The notes beneath the pieces are model-generated. The model was not told the DNA's origin and did not search any database. It saw only the letters and a program-made list of their open reading frames with translations. Shown here in pieces: positions 51,552-60,903 of a stretch of 64,000 bases of DNA. Numbering within the stretch: position 1 is the stretch's first letter; each line of letters begins with the position of its first letter. Source of the stretch: Lachnospiraceae bacterium (GTDB lineage Bacteria; Bacillota; Clostridia; Lachnospirales; Lachnospiraceae); the NCBI GenBank assembly GCA_030526195.1, contig JAUNDG010000005.1, positions 74,086-138,085 on the forward strand. The letters run 5' to 3'. Both the position numbers and the translations under genes were made by a program.

Positions 51552-52862
51552 ATGATCAGGAAAGAAATGATTGCCATGCTTCTGGCCGGCGGTCAGGGCA
51601 GCCGTCTCGGTGTGCTCACAGACAACGTGGCCAAGCCCGCAGTCTCATTTGGCGGTAAGTACCGCATAATCGATTTCCCGCTGAGTAACTGCATTAATTC
51701 AGGTGTGGATACAGTGGGTGTGTTAACGCAGTATCGGCCTCTTCGGTTGAATAATCATATCGGAATCGGTATTCCGTGGGATCTTGACAGAAACGTGGGT
51801 GGCGTGACCATTCTGCCGCCCTACGAACAAATCGAAAACACACACTGGTATTCCGGTACGGCCAATGCCATTTACCAGAATCTGGAATTCATGGAATATT
51901 ACAATCCGGAGTATGTGCTCATCCTGTCCGGTGACCATATTTACAAGATGGATTACCAGATCATGCTGGATTATCACAAGGCCAACAAGGCAGATGTCAC
52001 CATCGCCGTTATGCCGGTGCCCATCGAAGAAGCTTCCCGCTTCGGTGTTATGGTCACAGATGAAACCGGCCGCATCAACGAATTCCAGGAGAAACCGCCG
52101 CAGCCCAAGAGCAATCTGGCATCCATGGGCATCTATATTTTCAGCTGGAAGGCTCTGAAGGAAGCTTTCTATGATCTGAGAGAGCAGGGCAATCTGGACT
52201 TCGGTATGCACGTGCTGCCCCACATGCTGGCCGGCGATAAGCGGATGTTTGCTTACGAATTCAACGGCTACTGGAAAGATGTCGGTACTCTGCAGTCCTA
52301 TTGGGAATCCAATATGGAACTGGTGGATGTCATTCCGGAATTCAATCTCTATGAAGAGTACTGGAAGGTCTTCACAAAGGGTGAATACATTCCGCCGGAT
52401 TATATCGCACCGGAAGCCTCTGTCTGCCAGGTGATCATCGGCGAAGGTGCTGAGATTTACGGCAAAGTTGAACATTCCGTCCTCGGCCCGGGTGTTGTGA
52501 TCGAGAAGGGGGCCGTTGTCAAGGACTCCATCGTCATGCAGGATACGGTGGTCAAGGCCGGTGCCGTTCTGGACAAAGCTATTGTGGCTCAGAATGTTGT
52601 GATTGGTGAAAATGCAGTTGTGGGCTGCGGTGAATTTGCACCCAGCACATTCAATAAGAAGGTTTATAACGCTGATCTGGTGACGATCGGTGAAAACAGC
52701 GTCATTCCCGCAGGCGTTCGTATCGGCCGCAACACGGCTATTCTCGGTGAAACAACAGCTGATGAATATCCGGGCGGCGAGCTGCCCTCCGGCGGTGCCA
52801 TCGTGAAATCAAAGAATTATCTGGATCTGATCCACGAAGGAGAGGAGAGTGAAGAGGTATGA
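51552..52862 (+). CDS. glgC: Glucose-1-phosphate adenylyltransferase, catalytic subunit
   Basis: Makes ADP-glucose, the glycogen precursor. [15 protein letters not shown] and [20 protein letters not shown] form the nucleotide-binding N-terminus, [13 protein letters not shown] and [13 protein letters not shown] follow, and the C-terminal left-handed beta-helix shows hexapeptide repeats ([20 protein letters not shown]). The 436-residue length is at the long end for GlgC. I set the start at 51552 after AGAGGTGG; an earlier TTG at 51519 is less likely. It overlaps glgD by 4 nt. Confidence 0.93.
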   Translation: MIRKEMIAMLLAGGQGSRLGVLTDNVAKPAVSFGGKYRIIDFPLSNCINSGVDTVGVLTQYRPLRLNNHIGIGIPWDLDRNVGGVTILPPYEQIENTHWYSGTANAIYQNLEFMEYYNPEYVLILSGDHIYKMDYQIMLDYHKANKADVTIAVMPVPIEEASRFGVMVTDETGRINEFQEKPPQPKSNLASMGIYIFSWKALKEAFYDLREQGNLDFGMHVLPHMLAGDKRMFAYEFNGYWKDVGTLQSYWESNMELVDVIPEFNLYEEYWKVFTKGEYIPPDYIAPEASVCQVIIGEGAEIYGKVEHSVLGPGVVIEKGAVVKDSIVMQDTVVKAGAVLDKAIVAQNVVIGENAVVGCGEFAPSTFNKKVYNADLVTIGENSVIPAGVRIGRNTAILGETTADEYPGGELPSGGAIVKSKNYLDLIHEGEESEEV

Positions 52863-53974
52863 GAGCAGTAGGAATCGTTTTGGCCGGCGGCAATTCCAGC
52901 CGCATGAAAGCTTTATCTGAAAAGAGAGCCATTGCCGCGATGCCCATTGCGGGTACCTATCGCAGCATTGACTTCACATTATCCAATATGAGCAATTCCC
53001 GCATTCAGAAGGTGGCGGTGCTGACACAGTTTAATGCCCGTTCCCTGAATGAACACTTAAGCTCATCCAAGTGGTGGGACTTCGGTCGTAAACAGGGTGG
53101 TCTTTTCCTGTTCCCGCCCACTGTCACCACCAACAATAATTTCTGGTACCGCGGCACAGCCGATGCGCTGTATCAGAACATCAACTGGCTCAGAAGATGC
53201 CATGAACCCTACGTGGTCATTGCCCCGGGCGACGGCATTTACAAACTGGATTATAACAAGGTGCTGGAATACCACATCGCCAAACGGGCTGATGTGACCG
53301 TTGTCTGCACTGAATGCCACAATGACGATGTGACCCGTTTTGGTGTTGTCCATCTCAATGAGGACTGCCGGATCCGTGAGTTCGAAGAGAAGCCCATGAT
53401 CACCAAATCCAACGTGATCTCCACCGGCATCTATGTGATCCGTCGTCGTCTGCTCATCGAGCTTCTGGAAAAATGCGCTGCCGAAGATCGTTACGATTTC
53501 GTTCAGGACATCCTGATCCGTTATAAGGATCTGAAGCGCATCTATGCCTACAAGATCGATCAGTACTGGAGCAACATTGCCAGCGTTGAGTCCTATTACC
53601 GGACCAATATGGATTTCCTGAAGCCGGAGGTCAGACACCACTTCTTCAGCGATTATCCGGGTATCTACAGCAAGATCGACGACAATCCGCCGGCTAAGTA
53701 CAATCCGGGTTCCCAGGTCAGCAATTCACTGATCGCGCCGGGTTGTATCATCAATGGTACGGTGGAAAACTCCGTCATTTTCAAGAAGGTTCACGTGGGC
53801 GTCAACTGCGTCATTAAGAACTCCATTATTCTCAATGACGTCTACATCGGCGACAATTCTCATATCGAAAATTGCATCGTTGAGAGCCGCGATACCATCC
53901 GTCCCAACTCCTATCACTGCGGTGAGGGTGAGGTAAAGCTGGTGATCGAAAAGAACGATCGTTACACCCTGTAA
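52859..53974 (+). CDS. glgD: GlgD, regulatory/non-catalytic subunit of ADP-glucose pyrophosphorylase
   Basis: A 371-residue homologue of GlgC whose N-terminus, [20 protein letters not shown], lacks the intact G-G-x-G-(S/T)-R-L pyrophosphorylase loop. This is typical of the GlgD subunit that pairs with GlgC in Bacillota. [26 protein letters not shown] and the C-terminal beta-helix repeats remain. ATGA overlap with glgC means translational coupling. The pair supports glycogen synthesis; glgA/glgB are not in the window. Confidence 0.9.
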   Translation: MRAVGIVLAGGNSSRMKALSEKRAIAAMPIAGTYRSIDFTLSNMSNSRIQKVAVLTQFNARSLNEHLSSSKWWDFGRKQGGLFLFPPTVTTNNNFWYRGTADALYQNINWLRRCHEPYVVIAPGDGIYKLDYNKVLEYHIAKRADVTVVCTECHNDDVTRFGVVHLNEDCRIREFEEKPMITKSNVISTGIYVIRRRLLIELLEKCAAEDRYDFVQDILIRYKDLKRIYAYKIDQYWSNIASVESYYRTNMDFLKPEVRHHFFSDYPGIYSKIDDNPPAKYNPGSQVSNSLIAPGCIINGTVENSVIFKKVHVGVNCVIKNSIILNDVYIGDNSHIENCIVESRDTIRPNSYHCGEGEVKLVIEKNDRYTL

Positions 53975-54000
53975 ACATTAAAATATGACAAGTTCAAAGA

Positions 54001-54040
54001 AGGGCTGTTCCACAAGATATTGTGGAATAGCTCTTTTTTT
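54001..54040 (+). terminator. Terminator of glgCD
   Basis: 15-bp stem AGGGCTGTTCCACAA / TTGTGGAATAGCTCT with a GATA loop and seven T. Confidence 0.92.
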
Positions 54041-54102
54041 ACCACAATATTTACGGAGTTGTTACGAAATGTTAAAAAAGACTTCCAAACCGTCAATATT
54101 TT

Positions 54103-54111
54103 TGGTATAAT
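54103..54111 (+). promoter_or_regulatory. Extended -10 element close to the start codon of the 3D-domain gene
   Basis: TGG-TATAAT (54103-54111) lies only 9 nt before the ATG at 54121, with no ribosome-binding site in between and no good -35. If used, the mRNA would be leaderless or nearly so. Confidence 0.5.
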
Positions 54112-54120
54112 TGCCATATT

Positions 54121-55332
54121 ATGAAAGCACTATACACTTTTATATCAAGGACCAAGGTCGCAGCTGTGCTGTTAACGACCGCATTAGTGCTGTCAGGACC
54201 GCTGTCCGTTTTTGCCGATACTTCATCGGACATCAGTGCTGCCAACGCCGCCAGGGAGTCGGCGCAAAACAGTCTGAACTCGGCCAGCAGTAAGCTCTCC
54301 GAACTGGAGAACGAAAAGACCGCATTAATGTCCTACCTGGCGGAATTGAACGCTTCCGTGACGGACCTGTCAGAACAATTGACAGACCTGAACGGTCAGA
54401 TCGAGGACAAACGTTTCGAGATCGACAGAGAAAAGGCTTCAATCGTCAGAGCACAGAACGCGGAGGCGGCTCAGTACGATGACATGAGCACCCGCATCCG
54501 TTATATGTACGAAAACAGCTCCACCCTGCTGGAATCCCTGCTGAAGGTGGGCAGCATTTCCGATTTTCTGAACCGGACAGAGGAGATCCGGCAGATTCAG
54601 AACTATGATCGGGAAGCACTCAAAAACTACACAGAGACACGCCAGAGCATCGAACAGAAAAAGGCGGATCTCGAAGAGGACATGGCTGAACTCGAAACAC
54701 TTCTTACCGAGACAGAGGTGAAGAAGGGTGAGATGGAGGCCCTCATTGCAGAAACAGACCAGAAAATTGCCGCATATACGGCCAACATCAGCGCTGAGGA
54801 AATGGAGGTTTCAGAGCTTCAGGCTGAAATAGACAAACAGATGGGTATCATTGCCAATCTGGAAGCCAAGGCTGCCGAGGAGGAAGAGGCTCGTCGGAAG
54901 GCCGAGGAGGAAGCTGCCAAAGCAGAGCAGCTGGCAAAGGAGGCTGAACTCAACGCTCAGGCGCAGGAGAAAGCCGAAGCCAATAAGAAGGAAGAGGACA
55001 CAACCGTCGATAAGGATGCCGGCAGTAAAGCGGAATCACCGACAACGTCCATGACTCTGCTTGGTAACTTCAGATTGACAGCGTATTGTGACTGTGCGAA
55101 ATGCTGCGGCCCCTGGGCCGGTGGCCATACCGCCAGCGGCACCAAGCCGAAGGCCGGTCGGACAGTGGCGATGAATGATATTCCGTTTGGCACAAGGCTT
55201 TATATCAACGGGGTTATTTATACGGTAGAAGACAGAGGCACACCTTACGGCCACGTGGACATCTTTATGGATTCCCACAGCGCCTGCTATGTATTCGGTG
55301 ATCAGAGAGCCGACGTCTTCATTGTTAATTAA
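54121..55332 (+). CDS. Secreted coiled-coil protein with a C-terminal 3D (Asp-box) domain
   Basis: A 403-residue exported protein. The signal peptide (1-33, VLSGPLSVFADT) is followed by a long coiled coil (35-290, with MSTRIRYMYENSSTLLESLL, as in PcsB), an Ala/Glu/Lys-rich stretch, and a 3D domain (about 315-403: FRLTAYCDCAKCCGPW, GRTVAMNDIPFGTRLYINGV, YTVEDRGTPYGHVDIFMDSH) with the three conserved aspartates of MltA/Rpf-type lytic enzymes. It is expected to act on peptidoglycan as a lytic transglycosylase-like enzyme. The coiled-coil half is homologous to that of 37792, where the catalytic domain is NlpC/P60. No ribosome-binding site is visible before the ATG. Confidence 0.87.
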   Translation: MKALYTFISRTKVAAVLLTTALVLSGPLSVFADTSSDISAANAARESAQNSLNSASSKLSELENEKTALMSYLAELNASVTDLSEQLTDLNGQIEDKRFEIDREKASIVRAQNAEAAQYDDMSTRIRYMYENSSTLLESLLKVGSISDFLNRTEEIRQIQNYDREALKNYTETRQSIEQKKADLEEDMAELETLLTETEVKKGEMEALIAETDQKIAAYTANISAEEMEVSELQAEIDKQMGIIANLEAKAAEEEEARRKAEEEAAKAEQLAKEAELNAQAQEKAEANKKEEDTTVDKDAGSKAESPTTSMTLLGNFRLTAYCDCAKCCGPWAGGHTASGTKPKAGRTVAMNDIPFGTRLYINGVIYTVEDRGTPYGHVDIFMDSHSACYVFGDQRADVFIVN

Positions 55333-55348
55333 AAATGAAAAAGGATCG

Positions 55349-55391
55349 ATCCGCCGCTTTCGTGATATCACGGAGCGGCGGATTGTGTTTT
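55349..55391 (+). terminator. Terminator of the 3D-domain gene
   Basis: ATCCGCCGCT / AGCGGCGGAT, whose loop is itself the palindrome CGTGATATCACG, then TGTGTTTT. Confidence 0.78.
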
Positions 55392-55564
55392 GGGACACCG
55401 GTGTCAGGATTCGTCCGGTGGCGAGTCTTGCGCAGATGGCACGGACACGTTAAAATGAACATAGTTATATGTTCTGATTCGATATTGTGGAAAAGGAACT
55501 TTTAATGCCGGATAAGAGTCTGACAGATTCGGTCCGGACATGCCTTATGGCAAGGAGGGTTAAT

Positions 55565-56956
55565 ATGAAAATGAAGAAAATGATGGCACTGGTCCTGTCG
55601 GCCGCCCTGGCGCTGACAACCTTCTGTGTGCCGCTTATGGCAGATGAGGCAGAAGCTTCCGATGTTGTTGAGGTGACCGATGACACTATGGCCGGAGAGG
55701 ATGATCTTAACGGCATCGTTACCTATGATGTTCGCCTGGCATCCGCAGCGGTCTGTACCGAGACAAAGCCGGCCGAACCGAAGCTGACGGTAACCTATAT
55801 ATCAGGGTCCTCCGGTATTTTCGTGACAAAAGAGGTGGATCCCTCCAATTATGAGGTCACATTCTCCAATAACAACGTCCCGGGTATGGCCACAGCCCAT
55901 ATTCAGGGGAAAAATGGTTACAGCGATTTAAACAGAGACTTTTTCTTTAAGGTGCGCGGTTTCTATTCCGTCTACGGCAACGATCGTTATGAGACCGCTG
56001 TTCGTCTGGCAAAAGACAGCCACGACGGCCTGGCCGTGAAAAAAATGATCATTGCTGACGGTAAGAAATTCCCGGATGCCCTGGCAGCCTCTGTTCTGGT
56101 GGATGAAGAAACCGTTATGGTTATGTCTTCCACGAAATCTCTGAACAGATTTGTGAAGGAAGCCATCCAGAATGTCTGGACACTGGATAAGATCATCGTG
56201 GTCGGCGGGGCCTTTGAGGCTCAGTTCTTCAGTGATCTGAATGCCCTTGGGTATGCAAAGGATGGCGGCAAGCTGCTGCAGCTGGCCGGCAATGATCGTT
56301 ATGAGACGGCTCTGAAGGTGGCCGCTTACGCTCATGAATCAAAAAACTATAATTATGATATTTGCGCCGTAGCAACGGGCAAAGCACCCTATGATGCTAT
56401 GTCATTCTCCACATCCGCAGCTTACGGTGGTATTCCGATCTATCTGGTGGGCGGCAGCGGCACAGCCAATGCGGCCACACAGGCAGCCATCAATCAGTAT
56501 AAGTATGTTGTTATCCTCGGTGGTGATGCCGTGGTTAAGGACAGCGTCGTGAGCGGCCGTCTGAAACGATCCGCAGAGGAAGTGCTGACAGAAACAGGGC
56601 CTGAGAATTCTTATTGCCGTATCGGTGGTAATGACCGTTATCAGACATCTCAGCTTCTGCTGGAGGCCCTGGAGGACAGCTCCTGGACATCAGATGGGGC
56701 GATCATGGCTCATGGCGGTCAGTCTCATTGGCCGGATGCGCTGGTGGCCGGCAACTATGGCTTCGGCAATCTGGCACCGGTGCTGCTTGTCAATTCCGGT
56801 AATACAGGTGCGACGACATATCTGGCCAACAAGCTTTCCGGTACACTGTCTGTGAACCCGAATCCCTATACCAACTTCCTGTTACCGGGTTTTGCGGGGA
56901 TCGGCACTGAAGCGAAAGTGATCAAGGATCAGATCACCATTCAGGATATGAACTGA
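55565..56956 (+). CDS. Secreted CWB2-repeat protein
   Basis: A 463-residue exported protein. The signal peptide (1-29, MMALVLSAALALTTFCVPLM) is followed by a short domain (30-135, LTVTYISGSSGIFVTKEVDP) and three CWB2 modules (136-463): GNDRYETAVRLAKDS...KKFPDALAASVLV, GNDRYETALKVAAYA, and GNDRYQTSQLLLEAL...HWPDALVAGNYGF. It is expected to sit non-covalently on the wall. I chose the ATG at 55565 for its AAGGAGGGTTAAT; the longer frame from 55487 would block the signal peptide. Its modules resemble those of 5673 but the effector region is much shorter, so it may be mostly an anchor. Confidence 0.88.
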   Translation: MKMKKMMALVLSAALALTTFCVPLMADEAEASDVVEVTDDTMAGEDDLNGIVTYDVRLASAAVCTETKPAEPKLTVTYISGSSGIFVTKEVDPSNYEVTFSNNNVPGMATAHIQGKNGYSDLNRDFFFKVRGFYSVYGNDRYETAVRLAKDSHDGLAVKKMIIADGKKFPDALAASVLVDEETVMVMSSTKSLNRFVKEAIQNVWTLDKIIVVGGAFEAQFFSDLNALGYAKDGGKLLQLAGNDRYETALKVAAYAHESKNYNYDICAVATGKAPYDAMSFSTSAAYGGIPIYLVGGSGTANAATQAAINQYKYVVILGGDAVVKDSVVSGRLKRSAEEVLTETGPENSYCRIGGNDRYQTSQLLLEALEDSSWTSDGAIMAHGGQSHWPDALVAGNYGFGNLAPVLLVNSGNTGATTYLANKLSGTLSVNPNPYTNFLLPGFAGIGTEAKVIKDQITIQDMN

Positions 56957-57001
56957 CTGGCAGAGATGATTGGCGATCATTTCTTAAGAAAATGATGCAT
57001 G

Positions 57002-57039
57002 GCGGGTCTGTTGCTCTTGAGCGGCAGACCCGCATTTTT
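57002..57039 (+). terminator. Terminator of the second CWB2 gene
   Basis: GCGGGTCTG / CAGACCCGC with an inner GCTC-ttGAGC fold, then ATTTTTA. Confidence 0.85.
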
Positions 57040-57176
57040 ATCAGCATCCGACAGTTGCCTTATGATGACCCTGGTTTTCATGATGACAGTGTGAGATGGG
57101 GCAACCCTCAAAAATGAGGGAAAATGAGTCGTCGGAAAAGTTGGGCAAGAAAAATAAAAAAAATTAAAAAAAGGGG

Positions 57177-57205
57177 TTGACGAAACAGGGGGTCATCACT
57201 ATAAT
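57177..57205 (+). promoter_or_regulatory. Promoter of tRNA-Pro
   Basis: TTGACG (57177-57182), exact 17-nt spacer, TATAAT (57200-57205), 41 nt before the tRNA 5' end; a poly-A tract (57150-57172) lies just upstream like an UP element. Confidence 0.88.
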
Positions 57206-57246
57206 AAATCTTGCTGTTGCGGAAGACAGCAAAACAAAATACAGAT

Positions 57247-57320
57247 CGATGCGTGGCTCAGTTTGGTAGAGCGCTGCGTTCGGGACGCAGAGGCCGCTGG
57301 TTCGAATCCAGTCGCATCGA
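57247..57320 (+). tRNA. tRNA-Pro (anticodon CGG)
   Basis: Full cloverleaf by eye: acceptor CGATGCG / CGCATCG with discriminator A; D arm GCTC...GAGC; anticodon arm CTGCG-TTCGGGA-CGCAG giving anticodon CGG (reads CCG) with T33 and G37; T arm GCTGG-TTCGAAT-CCAGT. The CCA end is not encoded. It is 74 nt and has its own promoter and terminator, so it is a single-gene unit. Confidence 0.95.
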
Positions 57321-57324
57321 CTTC

Positions 57325-57354
57325 AGGAGATCCACAGTAGTGGGTCTCCTTTTA
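57325..57354 (+). terminator. Terminator of tRNA-Pro
   Basis: AGGAGATCCAC / GTGGGTCTCCT with an AGTA loop and TTTTA, 4 nt after the tRNA. Confidence 0.85.
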
Positions 57355-57521
57355 CGTTATCAAAAAAGGAAACCATGGACGGTGGGTCGGCCCGCCGTAT
57401 ATAATAGCCATGGTATTATGTGAGCCATGTGAGCCACAAGGTTAACGAGTCATAGGCAAGTCGGCCGCCTGCGGGCGGCCCTGTCGGATAGAAGCACTCG
57501 GACCGGAAAGGATAACAGCTT

Positions 57522-59330
57522 GTGAACCTTTTAAATTTTGAAAATATCAGTAAGACCTTTGAGGACCGTTGCCTGCTCAATAAGGTGGTCTTCGGTCTTG
57601 ACGAACAGGATAAGATCGGCGTGATCGGCGTCAACGGTGAGGGGAAGTCCACCCTTCTTAATATAGCGGCGGGGGTGTTGGAGCCGGACGAGGGCGAGGT
57701 GATCGCCCGGCGGGGCATGCGCATTTCCTATCTGGCCCAGAATCCGGAGTTTGATAGTAGCCGCACCCTTCTTGAAAATGTCACAGCCCTCATCAGCGGT
57801 CGTGATGCCTACTGGGACACGGACGGCGAAGCCCGGGCCATGCTGCAGAAATTCGGCATCGAGGATCCGGATGTGGATCCGGCCATTCTCTCCGGCGGTC
57901 AGAAAAAACGGGCAGCCCTGGCAGCGGCCCTGCTCACACCGGCGGATCTGCTCATCCTGGACGAGCCCACCAACCATCTGGACAGCGGTATGATCGAATA
58001 CCTCCAGAGCTTCCTGGAAGGGTATAAGGGGGCGCTGCTTCTGGTTACCCACGATCGCTATTTCCTTGATCAGGTCACGGAGAAGATCCTGGAGATCGAC
58101 AAGGGTAAGGTCTACACCTATGAAACGAATTACGAAGGGTATCTGGAACTGAAGGCGCAGCGCCTCTCCGATGCGCTGGCCACAGAACGGAAGATGGCGG
58201 CTCTTTATAAGAAGGATCTGGCCTGGATCATGCGCGGGGCGCGGGCCCGTTCCACCAAGCAGAAGGCTCACATTCAGCGCTTTGAGGCGCTGCGGGACCG
58301 GGAAAAGATCGTGGAAGAGCGCAATATGGAAATGAGCTCCATTTCCTCCCGACTGGGCGGCAAGACCATCGAATGTGACGGCCTGGGCAAGCGCTATGGG
58401 GATAAAGTGCTCTTTGAGGACTTCACATATCATTTTCTTAAAAATGACCGCATCGGCATCATCGGACCCAACGGCTGCGGCAAGAGTACCCTGCTGAAGC
58501 TCATCATCGGTCAGGAAATGCCGGATACCGGGTCCATCGAGATCGGGCAGACGGTGAAGATCGGCTATTTTGGTCAGGAAAATGACAGTCTGGCCACGGA
58601 AGGCACCGTCATTTCCGTGGTGAAGGAGCACGGCGAATTTGTGCGCACCCAGGACGGCCTTATTTCCGCGGCCCGGATGTGCGAGCGGTTTCTGTTTGAC
58701 GGCAATCGGCAGTATACACCCATCGCCAAGCTCTCCGGCGGTGAGAAGCGGCGGCTCTATCTGTTGCAGATCCTCATGGAAGCACCCAACGTGCTGATCC
58801 TTGACGAGCCCACCAACGATCTGGACATCCAGACCCTGCGGGTGCTGGAGGATTACCTGGACACCTTCGCGGGCATTGTCATCACCGTGTCACACGATCG
58901 CTATTTCCTGGACCGTGTGGTGAACCGGATCTTCTCATTTGAGCCGGGCGGCATCATCCGGCAGAGTGAAGGCGGGTATCTGGAATACCGGGAGCGCCAT
59001 TTTGCATCCCTGGATGTGAACACGGTGGGGGCGCCGGCGCCGCGCCGCGAGAAGACAGAAGCGGAGAAGAAGGCGGGCTGGAAGGACGGCCCTAAGGAAA
59101 AGAAACGTCTGTCCTACAAGGAACAGCGGGAATATGACACCATTGAGGCAGAGATCGAGGCGCTGGAGGAAAAGAGTGCCGAGCTGGAGGAAGCCATCAA
59201 TGGGGCAGGATCCGACTATGAGACCCTGCAGAAACTTTACACGGAAAAGGAAGAGACGGATCAGAAACTGGAGGAACGGATGGAGCGCTATCTGGAACTG
59301 CAGGATCTGGTGGATTCATTTTCTTCCTGA
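57522..59330 (+). CDS. ABC-F family ATPase
   Basis: A 602-residue protein with two ABC domains and no membrane segment. The first has GVNGEGKSTLLN and LSGGQKKRAALAAAL with LLILDEPTNHLD. The second has GPNGCGKSTLLK and LSGGEKRRLYLLQIL with VLILDEPTNDLD. An inter-domain linker (about 240-280, arginine/lysine-rich) and a C-terminal coiled coil (about 520-600, AEIEALEEKSAELEEAINGA) fit the Uup branch, which acts on ribosomes or nucleic acid. The start codon is GTG at 57522 with GGAAAGGATAACAGC upstream. Antibiotic resistance function is possible but cannot be claimed. Confidence 0.9.
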   Translation: MNLLNFENISKTFEDRCLLNKVVFGLDEQDKIGVIGVNGEGKSTLLNIAAGVLEPDEGEVIARRGMRISYLAQNPEFDSSRTLLENVTALISGRDAYWDTDGEARAMLQKFGIEDPDVDPAILSGGQKKRAALAAALLTPADLLILDEPTNHLDSGMIEYLQSFLEGYKGALLLVTHDRYFLDQVTEKILEIDKGKVYTYETNYEGYLELKAQRLSDALATERKMAALYKKDLAWIMRGARARSTKQKAHIQRFEALRDREKIVEERNMEMSSISSRLGGKTIECDGLGKRYGDKVLFEDFTYHFLKNDRIGIIGPNGCGKSTLLKLIIGQEMPDTGSIEIGQTVKIGYFGQENDSLATEGTVISVVKEHGEFVRTQDGLISAARMCERFLFDGNRQYTPIAKLSGGEKRRLYLLQILMEAPNVLILDEPTNDLDIQTLRVLEDYLDTFAGIVITVSHDRYFLDRVVNRIFSFEPGGIIRQSEGGYLEYRERHFASLDVNTVGAPAPRREKTEAEKKAGWKDGPKEKKRLSYKEQREYDTIEAEIEALEEKSAELEEAINGAGSDYETLQKLYTEKEETDQKLEERMERYLELQDLVDSFSS

Positions 59331-59371
59331 CAGCGGAAGCCTGAAAAATAAGGGATAAACAGGAGTCACAC

Positions 59372-60775
59372 ATGGCCTTTAACACAGCGGCATTTATTAT
59401 TTTCATCACAGTGGTGCTGGTGCTGTATTACCTGCTGCCGGCGCGCGCAAGGACAGTTTTCGTCCTGCTGGCCAGCTATGCCTTTTTTGCCCGGGCTCAG
59501 TGGCGGGTGCTGCCGTTTCTGGTGCTGTTTTCCCTGATGGTTTACCTTTTCGGGCGGCTTCTGGGACGCTGGCCGCGGAAATGGCTGTTGCTGCCGGCGG
59601 TGCTGTGCGCGGCGGCGCCACTCATTTTCTTAAAATACACAAAGCCGGGGATGAGCCTGGTGCTGCCCCTGGGGCTGTCCTACTTTACCTTCAAATCCAT
59701 CGGCTATCTGGCGGATGTGATGAAGGGGAAGGCCCCGGCGGAGAAAAATCCGCTGACGGTGATGACCTTCGTGGCCTTTTTTCCGGAAATGCTGATCGGC
59801 CCCATCGACCGGGCTGACAACCTGATGGTGCAGCTGAAAATGCCCCGGCCGGCCTTTGACTGGCAGCTGATCGAAAAGGGGACACTGCTGTTCCTCGGCG
59901 GGTGCGTGCGGAAAATGATCATCGCGGATCGTCTGGGGATTTGGGTAGATGCGGTGTATGCGGATCCCCTGACCTATGCGGGACCCTTTACGGTGCTGGC
60001 GGCGGTGGCCTATGCCCTGCAGATTTACTTTGATTTTTCAGGCTGCACCCACATGGCGCTGGGTGTGGGTCGTATGATGGGCTTTGATCTGCCGGAGAAC
60101 TTCCGACAGCCCTATCTGGCGGTGTCGGTGGCGGATTTCTGGCGCCGGTGGCATATGTCCCTGACCTCATGGCTGAAGACCTACATTTATATTCCCCTGG
60201 GCGGCAGTCGCCGGGGCCGGGTGCGGCGCGACCTTAACATCCTGATCGTGTTTCTCGTCAGCGGCATCTGGCACGGGGCCGGCCTTACCTTTGTGGTGTG
60301 GGGTCTGTTAAACGGCGTGTTCCAGCTGGTGGGGCGGAGTCTAAACGGTCTGCGGCAGAAGCTTTACGGTTGTCTCAGACTGAAAACCGACGGCGTGCTG
60401 GTGCGGAACTGGCAGCGGCTCTGGACCTTTATCTGGATGACCATTGCCTGGGTTTTCTTCCGGGCAAGCAGTGTGACCCATGCCGGACAGATTTTCAGCA
60501 GCATGCGGCACGGCTGGCGGCAGAGAGACTTTCTGACCCGGCTGCCGGAGCTTGGCCTGTCCTGGGCCAATATCGCTTTGCTTCTGGTGATGCTTCTGGT
60601 GATGCTGGTGGTGAGCCTTCTTAATGAACGGCAGATCTACCTGGCAGACCGGGTGATGACCAGGGCATTTCCGGTGCGGGTGCTGGTGTTCTACCTGCTC
60701 ATTTTCGGGGTGCTGATCTTCGGCATTTACGGTACCGCGTATGATGCGGCGGGCTTTATCTATCTGCAGTTCTGA
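59372..60775 (+). CDS. MBOAT-family membrane O-acyltransferase (DltB/AlgI-like)
   Basis: A 467-residue protein with about 11-12 helices. LPLGLSYFTFKSIGYLADVM, FVAFFPEMLIGPIDR, IYFDFSGCTHMALGVGRMMG, FWRRWHMSLTSWLKTYIYIP and the catalytic-histidine motif SGIWHGAGLTFVVWG are diagnostic. It transfers an acyl group (often acetyl) across the membrane to a surface polymer. It is followed by an SGNH-type partner at 60904, the usual AlgI-AlgJ/X or PatA-PatB arrangement. No dltA, dltC or dltD is present, so D-alanylation is unlikely. The target could be peptidoglycan, teichoic acid or exopolysaccharide. Confidence 0.9.
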   Translation: MAFNTAAFIIFITVVLVLYYLLPARARTVFVLLASYAFFARAQWRVLPFLVLFSLMVYLFGRLLGRWPRKWLLLPAVLCAAAPLIFLKYTKPGMSLVLPLGLSYFTFKSIGYLADVMKGKAPAEKNPLTVMTFVAFFPEMLIGPIDRADNLMVQLKMPRPAFDWQLIEKGTLLFLGGCVRKMIIADRLGIWVDAVYADPLTYAGPFTVLAAVAYALQIYFDFSGCTHMALGVGRMMGFDLPENFRQPYLAVSVADFWRRWHMSLTSWLKTYIYIPLGGSRRGRVRRDLNILIVFLVSGIWHGAGLTFVVWGLLNGVFQLVGRSLNGLRQKLYGCLRLKTDGVLVRNWQRLWTFIWMTIAWVFFRASSVTHAGQIFSSMRHGWRQRDFLTRLPELGLSWANIALLLVMLLVMLVVSLLNERQIYLADRVMTRAFPVRVLVFYLLIFGVLIFGIYGTAYDAAGFIYLQF

Positions 60776-60806
60776 TGGGCGTCGGACATTTTTATCCAGA
60801 CAAACA

Positions 60807-60845
60807 GCTACGGTTCACAAGCAAGGTGCGAAGACACATACGCGC
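60807..60845 (+). repeat. Decayed copy of repeat A
   Basis: AGCTACGGTTCACAAGCAAG, then GTGCGAAGACACAT, aligns with TAGCTGTGGTTCACGAGCAAG, GTAGCGAAGCGGACAT at 37307-37341. The right arm is lost. It lies between the MBOAT and SGNH genes. Confidence 0.5.
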
Positions 60846-60903
60846 TTCTCATAAGACGCAGTATTTTCTATCAGGTTTACATAATCAGGAGGAAACGACG
60901 AAA

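Noticed and set aside
57531-58631. 366-codon open frame on the minus strand
   Set aside because: Antisense shadow of the ABC-F gene with no recognisable family.
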